NCBI GenBank assembly: GCA_010093515.1
Contig: MU001690.1
Location: forward strand, 359,916 to 423,915
DNA from: Lineolata rhizophorae
Lineage: Eukaryota; Ascomycota; Dothideomycetes; Lineolatales; Lineolataceae
Length of the DNA: 64,000 nt
Direction of reading: 5' to 3'
Numbering within the stretch: position 1 is the first letter of the stretch; each line of letters opens with the position of its first letter. The translations under genes and the position numbers were made by a program. This document shows, piece after piece, positions 1 to 11,573 of the stretch. The notes beneath the pieces are model-generated. The model saw only the letters and a list, made by a program, of their open reading frames with translations, had not been told where the DNA came from and ran no database searches.

Positions 1-719
1 GCGCGATTGAGGGACGGGCGAAACTCCGGCCATCCTTCCTTAGCTCTGGAGAAGAGAAGGGCCCCTTGGTGCTAATCTGTTGTTTGTCCGGTTTGACGTT
101 GTGCAAAAACAAAATCTTTTTTTATCTCTCTTTTCTCTCTCCCGGCACTCTTCTTTCTTCCGCCCGCCTTGGGTTATAGGCATAATACTGAGAGCGAGGA
201 GAGAAGGAGAGAGAACGGCACGAAACTATGACGAGAATCGAATCACACACCCAAGGGTATGCAAGGGCGAACGAAGCAGTTTAATTCCTCTTTGCATTGG
301 GCTTGGCGTACTTTGTTTGATTTGGCGGCAAGGCGGGAGCGTGCTCTTGGAACGAGCGGTGCATGCCAGGGGCGGGTTGTTCTGTAAATAATGCTCTCGG
401 CAGGTTGCTCAAGAAGCCAAGGCCGAATCTCCCATTCTATTACTGCGAATCTCACGCTTTTCACGATCGTGATGATCTCGTCTCGTCTCGTCTTGTCGGT
501 GTCGTAAAATAAGTCGTGACCTTGGTGCTAGGAAGTCTACAAGAGGCTAGACACGAGCACCGACGCGATTCTCGCACGGAAAAGACCACCAGGGCAATCT
601 AAGGCTCTCTGTACATACACGCGTTAAATATATATGTGTATATATATCCAACCCATCTCTACCCCTAAACCAAACTAAACAACGAACAAAAATTTTGTCA
701 GACGTTCAAAAGGGCAAAA
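1..719. other. Intergenic, no gene seen
   Basis: No convincing coding frame or splice pattern. The stretch holds AT-rich tracts (for example a TATATATA run near 630-648) just downstream of the 3' end of the 5S rRNA gene. Any gene lying further left is outside the window. Confidence 0.6.
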
Positions 720-838
720 ACGTACAACACCGGGGATTCCCTCGTGGTCACCCACCGAAGTACTAGTCCAGCGATCTGTGGCTTAATTACAGGGGAGCGG
801 ACGGGACCCGATGTATTCCACAGTCTATGGTCGTACGT
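720..838 (-). rRNA. 5S rRNA: 5S ribosomal RNA, dispersed single copy
   Basis: Read on the minus strand, this 119-nt stretch starts ACGTACGACCATAG and ends GTTGTACGT. The two ends pair over nine positions with one G-U, as in helix I of eukaryotic 5S rRNA. The family signatures are present in order: CCCGTCCGCTC, AATTAAGCCACAG (pairing with CTGTGG for helix II), and GGTGGGTGACCAC followed by GGGAATCCC. A run of T follows the 3' end at 720-716, as expected for RNA polymerase III termination. It resembles the dispersed 5S genes of Neurospora. Function is as a component of the large ribosomal subunit. The perfectly paired ends argue for a live gene rather than a pseudogene, although strain-specific variation in loops cannot be judged here. 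Confidence 0.93.
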
Positions 839-1721
839 GGAAGGAGGGTATCGATAATTTAGTATATACGCCTTAAAAATTATTTTCTCCCTTGACCTCT
901 TCCCCGGTACGTCAAGGCTACAACCTACGGTTTTCCAAGCTGCAAATCCTTTCATGTGTGCCCTACACCTAGGCATCGCCCACCACCACGCAGCAATCAC
1001 TCTCAACTCGTACCCGCGCACAGCGTCCTCCGAAGTCTTACAAGCACGGGAGTAACTGACACCCTAGACGGGTCGATAGGAGAACACCCATCGTTGCCGT
1101 CCATCTATCATTCATTCATTCAACGCAATTCGCACGGCCTCGAGGCTAGCAGTAACAAGCAACTTGGAAGCTTCAGCCGTCATGATTTTTTTTACCAGCC
1201 CTGCACACCCGCCCGCCGGCCCGCCCGCCGCCTTCGCCCAAATACTTAGGGATGGGAGGTACCAAATTACACGGGACCAAGAAGACAAAAAAAAAAAAGA
1301 GCAGGGCCGTTGCTGCCTTTGGACTCGGTCTATTACGCCCGAGAACCGCCGCGAGGAGAGCAAACATGAGTATGAAAAGCAAAATTGATGAGAGAGGTCG
1401 GACACGCACACCAAAAGAAAATTGACAGAACATGAAGAGGAGAAAACACGCAAAAGTGGACAAAAGAGAAAAAGACAGGAAAAACTACTTGTTCTACCAT
1501 AAACCCACAACATGGAGTCTCACACAAAAAGAGAGCCAGAAAAAGAAGAAAAGACCTCAAAAACAGGACAAGAATCACGTCGTTCTCTCCTGGCCTTGCA
1601 TTCCCCTCCCCAAGACCAGCCTCAACACCCTTCTATCACCCCTCTTCTCCCCTTCTCGACCCACCAACTTCTAACCCATAATCCATCATCCCCTCCTCCT
1701 CCTTCTCCTCCCCCTCCTTCC
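839..1721. other. Intergenic, 3' flank of the kinase gene
   Basis: No supported gene. It contains A-rich and C-rich low-complexity sequence, including CCT/CCG-rich tracts near 1690-1730 that probably lie in the 3' UTR of the minus-strand kinase gene. Open frames here are short, mostly proline- or phenylalanine-rich translations of low-complexity DNA. Confidence 0.5.
864..868 (-). promoter_or_regulatory. TATA-like element upstream of 5S rRNA
   Basis: On the minus strand a GTATATACT stretch places TATA 26-30 nt before the first base of the 5S gene. An upstream TATA at about this distance is known for Neurospora 5S genes. The assignment rests on position and sequence only. Confidence 0.5.
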
Positions 1722-4192
1722 TCACAACCCCCCCGCAACCATCTGCTCCCTCAACCCGCTCGGATTCGGCTTCTTCCCCCGCCTCTCCAACAACGTCGCA
1801 TTATCCAGACTCAACTCGAACGCGCCCCTATTCTGCCTAGCCTGCCTCTTCGCCGCCGCCGCCACCGCCGGGCTATGCTGCCCGTAGCCCTTCTGCTGCT
1901 GCTGTTGCTGTTGCTGCTGCTGCTGCCTTGCCTGGGCCGCGGCGCTCAGCGTCGTGTTCCGCATCTGCTTCTCCATGGCCGAGACGTCGTTGTTGGCGCT
2001 GCCCTTGGGCAGCTTGGCGGGCGGGTGCTGGGCCTTGCGGTCGTACGGCGCGCTCTCGTTGTACACGTCGTCGTCGTCCTCGACCGCCTCGTCCAGGTCC
2101 TCGTCGAGCGCATTGAGCGACGTCATGCCCGCCCCGCCCCGGTACCCTTGCTTGAAGTTCTTGCGCCGCTTGCCCTCTTCCTCCTGCCGGTGCACCGCGT
2201 ACCCCACGTCGAACACCTCGCGCAGGTTCACCGCCCCCGGCGACCGGAAGTCCAGCCGTCGGCCCGAGCCCGGCGTCATGTCGTCCAGGTAAAGCGACGG
2301 TTGCAGCGTCGCCTGGGGATCGACGGGCTTCGGCGCGGGTTCCTTCTGCGGAGCGGGCGTTGCGAGCGGGGGGGCGTCGGCGGCCGCCGTGGTCGGCTCG
2401 TCCGCTTCGCGGATCCAGGGGTGGTTGAGAAACTGGTGGATGTCGTAGCGCTGCTCCGGATCGACGGTCAAAAGGTGTGACACCAAGTCCTGCGCTGACT
2501 TGGAGATGTCGTCCCACCACGGCGACAAGAAGGTATACTGTCCCCGCGCAACCTTCTCCGTGAGAGTTTGGATGCTTTCGTCGTAGAATGGCGGGAACCC
2601 GCAAAGTAGCGTGTACAATACGCAGCCCAGGGCCCACATATCGACGCTCTTCGAATAACGCTCATCCTTTACAATCTCCGGAGCGGTATACCCGACCGTA
2701 CCGCACGGCGTCATCGTCTGACTGTCCCAGATGACCTTGGAGAGGCCAAAGTCGGCGATCTTGATCTGACCAATCCCGCCCGCGCCGACCCCTTTGATGA
2801 ATTCGCCTTCGTCGGCCTTATCTTCATCTTCAGGCTTCTTCGGCTTCGGATTTCTCGTGGGAATAAACGGAATGGGGTAGAAGAGTAAGTTCTCGGGTTT
2901 GATGTCTCTGCAAAGGGGTGGGTCAGCTGTCGGTACAAGTTACGTCACCGACGTAACGGGTGACTGTATACGAACCTATGGACAACTCCTGCTTGTTCGT
3001 GCAGGTATTCCAGTGCCTTCGCCACTTGCACGATGACGTGCCGGGCCAGACTCTCGCTGAAGTAAGTGAGCCGTACGATCTGGTGGAAGAGTTCACCACC
3101 GGGGCAGAGCTCGAGCACGATGAAGTAGTACTGTCGAGATTCGGAAAAGTCGAGGAGTTTGACGATGTTCGGGTGGTCCAGCTGGCGCATTATTTGGACC
3201 TCTTTGAGAATGTTCGCTCTCTAAATTGGAGGGAGGGTTCATTACGTCAGTCATCGGGACATACAAAGCCAAGCGGTGAATATAATCCAAAAAAAAAAAA
3301 AAACGACTCAAAGCTGTCAACGTAAAAGTGTTGCTTTGCCGTTAGAACTTTAAGTTGTATGCGCACCTCCGCGGCCTTCGGGGCCTTCTTGAAATCCGGA
3401 TGGAGAACGTTATCGCCCTAGAGCCTCCCGTGTTACGAAAGAAGTTTGTAAAATATTATGCAATGACGTAGTTTGACCACGGAAACGCGACCTAAAAGGA
3501 GTCGCACACGAAGGTGTGTGCGACAATACGGAGATGTATGTAGGAAAAGTAGGTAAAAAAAAAAAGACGCAAATAGAACGGGCAAATCTATCACGCTTTT
3601 GAATTCTCACCTGACTGGAGTTCATCTCAAACTTGCGGACGACCTTGATCGCCGCCTCGCCATACTGGCCGGTGCTGTCCCGCGCGCGGTAGACGTTGCT
3701 GAAGGCGCCGTCGCCCATCTTCTCGATCAGGATCCAGCGGTCGAGGCCCGGGTACCTCGGCATCTTGCCCTTGCTCTCGCGCTCCTCGGCGACTATGCGC
3801 TCCAGCACGGACGGGTCGATGTCCTTCTTGCGGTCCTTTTGGGCGGCCTCGTGGGCCCTGGCCTTGCGGTGGTCGTCGGCGGCGCGGGCGGCTGCCTCGC
3901 CGGCCTTGGCGGCGACGTTGCGGTTGTCCACGGCGGCGACGGAGTAGTCGGCCGCGGCGGCGGCCGCGGCGTTGTTGGCCTGCAGCGGCATGTGGTCCTG
4001 GGCTACGTTGGGCTCGGACACGGCCGCGGCATGCTGGGCCTGCTGCTGGGCGGCGCCATGGTCGTTGTAGCGAGGCTGGTGGTGCGCGTGGACGTTGGAC
4101 ACGTTTGTCGTGGCCTCGCCGTGCGGTGAATTCCCGGCGCGTGCCTGCTTGCCGTGGCGGATGAAGTTCTTGAGGTTCTGTATGGTCGCCAT
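1722..4192 (-). CDS. srk1: RCK2/Srk1-type MAPK-activated Ser/Thr protein kinase
   Basis: Four exons (4192-3611, 3417-3367, 3220-2976, 2907-1722) join in frame to about 687 residues. The kinase domain starts near residue 160: glycine loop GDGAFSNV, Lys in AIKVV (about 184), HRDIKPEN (about 292), DFG (about 346), then TPCGTVGYTAPE. A roughly 35-residue insert between HRD and DFG is typical of yeast Rck2 and fission yeast Srk1, which are cytoplasmic kinases phosphorylated by the Hog1/Sty1 stress MAPK and acting on translation and the cell cycle. The N-terminus MATIQNLKNFIRHGKQAR also fits Srk1 homologs. The C-terminal tail carries a polyglutamine run (about 11 Q, CAG/CAA codons near 1890-1925). 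An in-frame ATG at 4273 could add 27 residues; 4192 was chosen because family similarity starts there. The leader is pyrimidine-rich. Confidence 0.92.
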
Positions 4193-7100
4193 GGTCTCAG
4201 CAGCCGTCGGGCAGACGCTCACGTGGCAGCCGAGGCGATGCAAGCTGCCTTTGAAGCCGGGTCCCAGAGGCAAGGTTGAGAGGAACGAAGAAAGAGACCG
4301 GAAGCACGGAGGGGAGCGGGGAGACGTGAGCGGCGGCTAAGGCCAGGCAGGGAAAAGGGGGATGAGTTGGAAATAGGGAGTGAGCGGGCGGGACGGCTGG
4401 ACGGGCTGGTGTTTGGACGAGGGAAAGTGCAGGCGCGGGAACACCAGAGTGTTTTGTTGGATGTGTAATAGGGCCGGCAGGCACGCGGTATGAGGTAACG
4501 GGGAAGCGAAGGGGAAAGCAGAAAGGGCGCAACGGGGCCGCGGGCAGTGGCGGGGGTGTGAGCCGCGAGGGACGCGCGCGGGCAGGGCCAGGCGCAAGGC
4601 AGTGACGACGTCGCGGGCCGGGGAGGAGCAGCCGGGCCCGGCCAGGGCAGGACCGTGGGGAGCCAGCGGCGGGGGCCTGGGCCGCGGCGATGACGCCGGG
4701 GGCGGCACCACCCCCAAACGCCGCGCCACCGCCGCGCGCCTCGCCCAGCCGTGCGCCCGCCGCCCGTGACTCCTCCGCCAGCCGCCGCAATGGCACCCGG
4801 TGCCCGCCTGCTGCACGACCCTGCGCGGCGCTCCCTGCCGCTGCCGCTGCCGCTGCGTCTTCGCTCTGCTGCCGCCGCCGCTTGCTCAAAGCTTGCTCTG
4901 CCGCCCAGCCTCCCGCACACCTCCGCGCTCGCCCCGGTGGCGACCATAGGCATACACACGACGAGAAAGAGGGGCGAGAAAAAATAGAGTAAAAGCGAAA
5001 GGATAAAAACACAAAACACGCAAAGTCGCGCACGCACCTCGATCATCGTCAGGAACATTGAGAGCGGCGCGTCGTAAAAAGCTCAGCTCGGTCGTCGATC
5101 CCTCCCACGAAGCCAGATACAGCCCCGGGAATCCCTCTCTTGTATTCCAACGACTATGCTGCTTGCTGGAGAGCGCGGCTGGCGCGGGACCGAGACCGCC
5201 TCCGTTGCTCGCGGATTCGGGGGGAGGGGCGGAGATGCGCGGGATACGATTGCTATCCGATCTATGATCAAGATCAGCGAGCTGCGAAACCTCCCGGCCG
5301 GCCTCGTTTCCTTCTCGTCCGTCGCCGCGATCAAGGATTGCGGCGGCGACTGCGGCGTTGCGAGGGAAAGGCAACCAAGCGTTTGAGCCCGCGGTCACCC
5401 TGGGACCTTGCTCTGTCCCGGACCGTACCTAGGTGCTGTGGCGGGGGGGCTCTTGCCGGTTTGAGATCGATAGATCTACCTGGGGGACAACGGTGGTGGA
5501 GGAACGGCGATCCCGAGGTTGCGGGCAGGACGCGGGAAGGGGGGAGGAGGGGCTCGAGAGAACGCGGCCACGGCAAGCGGGAGCCTCGACAGCCCTGGTC
5601 GGAAGGGGGCCAAAACTGCAGAAAAGCCGGAGCAGCAGGGCGAGAGAGAGCCCTTGAAGGAAGAGAAGGGAACAGCAGCGCTCGGCGGATAAAGGAAGTG
5701 GAGAGAGACGAAAATGTCAGGGTAATCTGCAGGACGGGGTGCATGCAATTGGGGCCTTGGTATCACGGGTTCTCTCCAACTAACTAGTAAGAAGCAATGG
5801 GGGGCGCCCCCAGACGGGGACTACCTAGCGGCTACTTAGAAGCCGCTCCCCCGGCCCGCGAGCAGCCGTTCGACTCGAAAACGCCCGCCCGTGACTCTTA
5901 CATACAAACGGACGGAGCGATGAGCGTTTTGGCCATTTCGCCGCCAGCTGCCAATGGATCCGCTTGGCTGTTGAAGTTACCTAGTGGTGGCACGCCGGCA
6001 CCCTGGCCATACGTCGCGCTCATGTGGGCTACCGGCATGTACCAAGGTATGTAGGTGTGTATTAGATGTGGCCCTGGCTGCTTTCGCCGGGCAGAAACCT
6101 GCTCCGGCGTCATCCGCCGCACCCACGAGGACCCCGTCAGCATACCGGCAGGCACTTTTTGCTCCCCCCTTTTCCCACCCCAGCGCTGAAGCGGAAGCCC
6201 GTGACGGGAACTCTCGGTAAGCGGGGCTGACAAACGGGAGCACATATTCCATACGCATTATGGGAGAGGTCGGAGGCGCTTCCCAAGCACGTTACATAGT
6301 CCTGCGGGCACGCAAATGCTGTACCCTAACTCTTTGCGCAAAAGATGACTCCCCGCCGCAATGCCGCACATGCATGCCAGCGGGCCGAGCGAAGAAAGCT
6401 CCTCCTGTCACGTCGCGTTGCCCGACGGGCCGAGCGAAGCAGACGAAAGGGAAAAGGAAAAAAGGGAAAGAAAGAAAGTACGGCTGCCGGGGCCCAATGA
6501 CGCGAGCAACGTCATGGACCCCACCAAAGCGCCAACAGCCCCCGGGAAACGCAGGGCCCGGTGGGTCCCGCCTGCGTGCCAACCCCCCTCCCCCGGCCGC
6601 CCGCTCTTGGCACGCTCTTCCAGTTCCCGCAGCGAAAGCGCGCCGAAACTCGGGTACCCAGGTACATATGTACGTACTGCTGCTCACGGGTTCGCTTGAA
6701 ACGTGGGATGCGGCCGCCAATCAAGGCAGCGAGGTCGGGTGGGCCCGTTGCGCCGCTGCGGCTGCTAGCTGGGATGCTACGGATGGCTGGCTCTGCGTGG
6801 CAGGCCGTCCAATCGCCGCCTCTCCCGCCCGTGCGGCTCTCCTTCGCCTTTTCATCATAACCGGGCGCGGATCCTCACGCGAGCCGCTCGGAGCTTGACG
6901 TGCGTTGGAATGCTTGCGTCGAGGTTACGTTGTGAAGCGCCGGCCTGCCAAGCGCGTTAGACAAAGGCAGGGGGGGCGACGGGTTAGGTACCTTGGTATG
7001 TAGGTCCGTCGATAGAAAAGCGAACCTGTTTGTCTGCGTACACTATTGACGGCGAGTGCCTCAAACGCACACGCATAAATGACATCCTGAGCGCCATTTG

Positions 7101-9175
7101 CGTCCATGGGCCGATCGGGGCCATTCTCCACAAAGAAACGCGCTTCCTGGACGCCCTAGTTATGCAAGTTCCCTAAAGTTTCGTGCTCGGGGGCTCTCGT
7201 CGTGATGCAATGCAGATCGCACCGACCCACCCGGGCTAGATCCGCGGCGGGGGCGGACGTCAGCGCCGACGTCACCAAGCCTCTCTCTCTACTCCCTGTC
7301 TCACGCAGAAGAGCTGCGCGCCAGGTTCAAAATCACACCCCCGAAGGGTCGTTCGCATTCGTGGCTCGCACCACTTTCTGCATGCAGGAGTGCGCCGGGC
7401 GAGCATGACGCGACTTTGCCACTCGTATATAAGGCTTTGGTTTCTGTGCGACCCCGGCGCATGAATTCGGTCGAACCTCTTATGTAGATGTGGTCTGGCG
7501 CAGAAAACAACTCTCTACGCTCTGCCCTGGGCTCATCAACTGCGTCCCTTCTGCGTACCCAAAACAAAAGTCCTTATCCAGTAAAGACTAGACGGCTCAC
7601 TCAGAAGAAGCACCGCCATGTTCACTGTATCCGCTCCGCAAGGCGCCCCGTGTCCGTCGCCATAGGTAGTCGGCATATGCAACATGGGATGACTAACTTA
7701 CGCAAAACCACGGGACCGTCAACTACGCTTCTCCATGCACCGCTCAATGACGGATCCTTGAGGTCAGGGACGTGAGCGTATGTGGGAAATGCCTACTCCG
7801 TACCAACTACCTTTACCCCACACTCGCACATGCCACACACGGCTGAGCGAGACGAGGATGCATCCGACCGAATGAAATTCCCAAACAGGTCGGCTGGTAT
7901 GGCTTGTTCTTCTCCATGCGTAGGGTGACGTCCCGATTAGCTCCAGTGCCTGGGATTTTCCGGTATAAAACAGGTAACATTGGAGATCTACGGTTGTAGA
8001 CCTGTGTTGAAAGTGACATGGCGCCTATATCATTGGTTCTGTGCTGCGAAGCCCGTGGAATACCATGGTCTGATCGATATACTACCTTCTTGCATGTAGA
8101 TCTGCTATGCAAGACCCACTGACTATTAGTTCCTGAGTACTGGAAAGTATTTTTGAATCCAATGGCATGACCACATTAACAAATCCACACATCACCACCC
8201 GACAAAGGAGACTCGTACACTTTTGCAACAGTTAACAGGTCCTCTCTTGAAGTCATCGACACGCTTACACATAGGAAGATTCGAATCTTTTCGTTCTCCT
8301 CGGGCCTCCCATCTCAAGCCTTCTGACTTTACCCACTCGCACGCAAGTCCCAACTCAAGGTACTAGTCTTAAAACGCCCAAGTTTTCCCTGGGTGTCTTG
8401 CGTATTCCTACCATCTTCGTTACTAAATACCCAATTTACGTCTCGCGAAACCTGTTATTTCACACAAGCAAATCAAAGCCAACTACGTATCCAATGCGTC
8501 TTCAGATCGTTTTAACCACATTAATCTATTAAGAATTCCCACGCCAACCTCCAGTTCTCCTACCATCCAGGCAGGCACAACATACGAGTAGGCGCGTGAC
8601 CGCATGATTACGCCATCATATCTACAACGCCGTGCCTCGAGCCCGCGACACACCTAGTTAGTCAAGGCCACAGCCGACCTCCAAAACCCACCGCTTGACC
8701 ATTTCCTTTCTTCCCAACCTCCCTCTCCTGTATCCATCCAATTAAAGTATCCGCATTAACAAACCAGCAGAGCGCTCTGCAACTCCGCTCAAGTAATGAA
8801 TTGAACCTCTGACAATTAGAGCCTTCCCCTCTGTACACACCGACAACGCCGCAGAACGCCACCGCCAACCCCACGCGACAGTTTGCCGTTCTAGACGAAA
8901 GGCGCACATGAAAGAGTAAGGAAACAATGCTAGCAGCCAATGACACACAGCGTGACCAGATGCACCAACAGAAGAAGACAAATAAAAGCCAGATTTGGCC
9001 ACCCCGACATCGACACGAATGAAACAGCGGAGTGATCAGAAGAAGGAAGACAAAAAAAGGTCCACAAGGTTGGCCAACAAACAACAGCAACAAGAAAAAC
9101 ACTCCCACAACTCCAACCAAGGCTCTCGCCGCCTCTACTCGTGTCTCCGCCGCCGCTCAAATTGGCCCAACACGC
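4193..9175. other. Long gene-poor interval
   Basis: About 5 kb with no supported protein gene. The part next to 4193-5060 is GC-rich and pyrimidine-rich on the minus strand and probably carries the long 5' leader of the kinase gene. Open frames of 200-280 codons here are Arg/Pro/Ala-rich translations of GC-rich DNA with no family features. The section 7800-9000 is less GC-rich and shows only short frames. A promoter-like arrangement near 7256-7434 is listed separately. Confidence 0.5.
7256..7434 (+). promoter_or_regulatory. Promoter-like arrangement: paired CRE-like motifs plus TATA
   Basis: Two GACGTCA motifs at 7256-7262 and 7268-7274 resemble the CRE bound by ATF/CREB-type bZIP factors. 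About 150 nt further on is TATATAAGG (7426-7434), a good TATA box. The first ATG downstream is at 7488 and opens a 95-codon frame with no recognisable feature. It may drive an unannotated or noncoding transcript, or be chance. Confidence 0.25.
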
Positions 9176-11573
9176 TCAATCGTACGCCCCATCCTCCCTC
9201 TTGACCGGATGAAACAGCGTCGGCCTCAAGCACAACCTCCCGCTGCCCACCTCCTCCTCCCTCCTGCCGCCCTCTCCATTCTGCCTCTGCCCCAACCACC
9301 TCCTCCACAGCGCGCCGCTGAACCCGCTATTATAATAGAAGCTGCTACCCTTGTGGTTGTGCTCGCCCCAGCCGAAGGGACTCTCGTGGGGCCTGCGCGG
9401 GTGATTGAACACCCGATCCATGTGCTCGGGGGCCCAGTCGCGGTCGAAGAAGACGGGGTGCGGCGCCGCGACCGCCTTGAAGCCGTGGTGCAGCGCGCAC
9501 GACGGCGGCCACATCTCGGGGAACATTGTGCGCCTCAGCCGGAACACGTCGTCGTGCATGGCCGCCAGCAGGGAGCGCGACAGCCGCGCTAGCGTGATGA
9601 TGGCCGCCCGCCGCGGGGGCTCCGGCAGCGACGTGTTGTAGCCCGTCACGTCGTCGCGGAAAACCCAGTTGGTGCGGGCGGGGTCGAAGAGCGGGTTGAA
9701 GACGATGAGGTCGGCCTGCTCGCCCACGCCCCACGCGAAGTCGTCCTTGAGGTACGACGTCGGCGGCTCGTTTGCCGCGGGGGTCTCGACCACGGCGTCG
9801 CTGGCGAACTTGACGGGCCCCCACACGGGCTTCTCCTGCCGCGTGAACGTCTCCTCCTCGACCAGCTCCGTGAAGTTGGCCCACGACTCGTGCACATCCG
9901 GGATGTAGAAGCGCGCGCTGCGCTCCCAGATGCCCTTGCGCGGCTGCTTCGCCGCCCACTTGGCCACCTCGGTGTGGAACTCGTAGTAGTGCCCGTTGTA
10001 GCGGGCGTCCATCTCCCAATTCCAAAAGAATTCGTACTCGGGGTGATTCTGGGCGAACCACTGGAGGGCGAAGTGCGCGGACCGGTAGACGGCGTGAATC
10101 GGCGCATTAGCGTGGTTCTCCACGTTGTCCGGGAACGGCTCCGGGTAGTACGTCCGCATCAGCTGCTCGGACCAGAGCGTCGCGATGCCCCAGAACTCCT
10201 CCGGGACGCTCTCCCGGATCGTCTGATTGTAGACTTCTTCGGACGCCCAAATCGGGATGCTGTCGTCCTTGACGTGAACGAGCAGGTGCACGTCGTACTC
10301 TCCGCCGGACTTCAGAGCCAACTCGGACACCATGGAGCGCAGGTTCAGGATCTGGTGCTCGCTATACTGGTAGCCAGCCCAGGTGCGCAGAACGTAAGCC
10401 TGGCGGGGGACCAACTTTTTGACCTTCCCATCTCGAGCGTCTCCACTTTCAAACCGGGCCTTATTCTTCTCGTAGCACCGCCTCTGCGCGTCCGCCCAGT
10501 CGATACCCCTATAGTCAATGCGCTCGCCCACCATTTCCCAAACCTTCTCACTTCCTGCACTCTCCGACTCATTCCCCACGCCCGCACCGCCCTGATCCAA
10601 ATCGTAGCCGTACCCATATGGTCCGTAACGGCCATAGCGGTCGAAACATATGTCTTCAGTTAATCCAAGCTCCCTGTAAGACCCAAAGAATGGAGCGGTC
10701 ATGTTCTGCGGAACGCCGGGATACGCGTAGACGTCTGGCACCGGTATCTGCTCTTCCCTATCCAAGAAGCATTGCTTGACGGGGAAATGATCCTGAAGAT
10801 ACTCGTCTGACCCATAGTCTGGATACGGATCGAAGCGTACGGGATCCAATGGTAGCTCGTCGCGATGGTCGACGTATTCATCCCCCTTTGGCCCGAAGTC
10901 CGGCGGAGCGTCCACCGACACAGCCACCTGCTCCGGAACATACTCCGAGAAAGGCACCAAATCGCGAATTCCGTTGTAGAAGCCATTCAGTCTATAAAAA
11001 CACGTCAGCCACGCAGATCCATTTCCGTCCCAACCAACCCCAAATCCCAGCCATAAGGTAGCTACGCGCGGGGAAGCACGAGAAGACATACCTCGGAAAG
11101 AGCTCCCACGGATACGGATCGCGATGATTCCTCCTCTCCTCCTCCTCTAGCCGCCTCAGCCGCCGCCGATACCCACCCGCGCCCAGCAGCGCCAGCAACA
11201 TCACCAGCAGCACCAGCGCGCCACGACATCGCGACGGCGACAGGCGCCGCGGCCACCCGAAGCTGCGGTCCGGCCGGCCGAAACGCAGGCTGCTGCTGCC
11301 TCCCGGGCTCTCGGGCGCCGTCGCCGGCAGCCACGCGAACTTCCTGAAGCCGAGTAGCGTGGCGCCGCCGCCGCCGCCACTACTACTAGCGCCGCTGCCG
11401 CCGGCGAGTTCGAACGTCGGCAGGCGCTCGTAGCGGAACGAGGTCCGGGAAGGCACGAGGCGGAGGGGGTTGAGGCGCGAGAGGGAGGCGGCGAGGGTCG
11501 AGACGGCGGGACGGCGGTCGCGGGGCGGGCGTGGCGCGTCGCTCGCGCGGCGGGACGGTTGTTTCTCGTGCAT
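9176..11573 (-). CDS. DUF3405 family type II membrane protein, putative glycosyltransferase-like
   Basis: Two exons (11573-11092 and 10991-9176) splice in frame (AG|A codon) to about 765 residues. Residues 1-117 are basic and Ser/Gly-rich, followed by one membrane segment (about 118-134) and a basic stem, the layout of a Golgi/ER type II protein. The C-terminal two thirds match the fungal DUF3405 family: LLVHVKDDSIPIWASEEVYN, WNWEMDARYNGHYYEF, WGVGEQADLIVFNPLFDP, DDVTGYNTSLP, EMWPPSCALHHG and, near the end, SFYYNSGFSGALWRRWLG. Biochemical function of the family is not established; the EMD motif in a WNWEMD context recalls glycosyltransferase metal sites, which is inference. Start chosen as the first ATG giving the membrane anchor. 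A second possible intron was not needed. Confidence 0.85.

Noticed and set aside
4219-5058. Two overlapping 278-279-codon minus-strand frames upstream of the kinase
   Set aside because: Arg/Pro/Ala-rich translations of pyrimidine-rich GC-rich leader DNA in two frames at once; no domain.
5140-5787. 215-codon plus-strand frame
   Set aside because: Low-complexity Arg/Gly composition, no splice context, no motif.
9890-10663. 257-codon plus-strand frame inside the DUF3405 gene
   Set aside because: Antisense shadow of a clear GC-rich coding exon; no own features.
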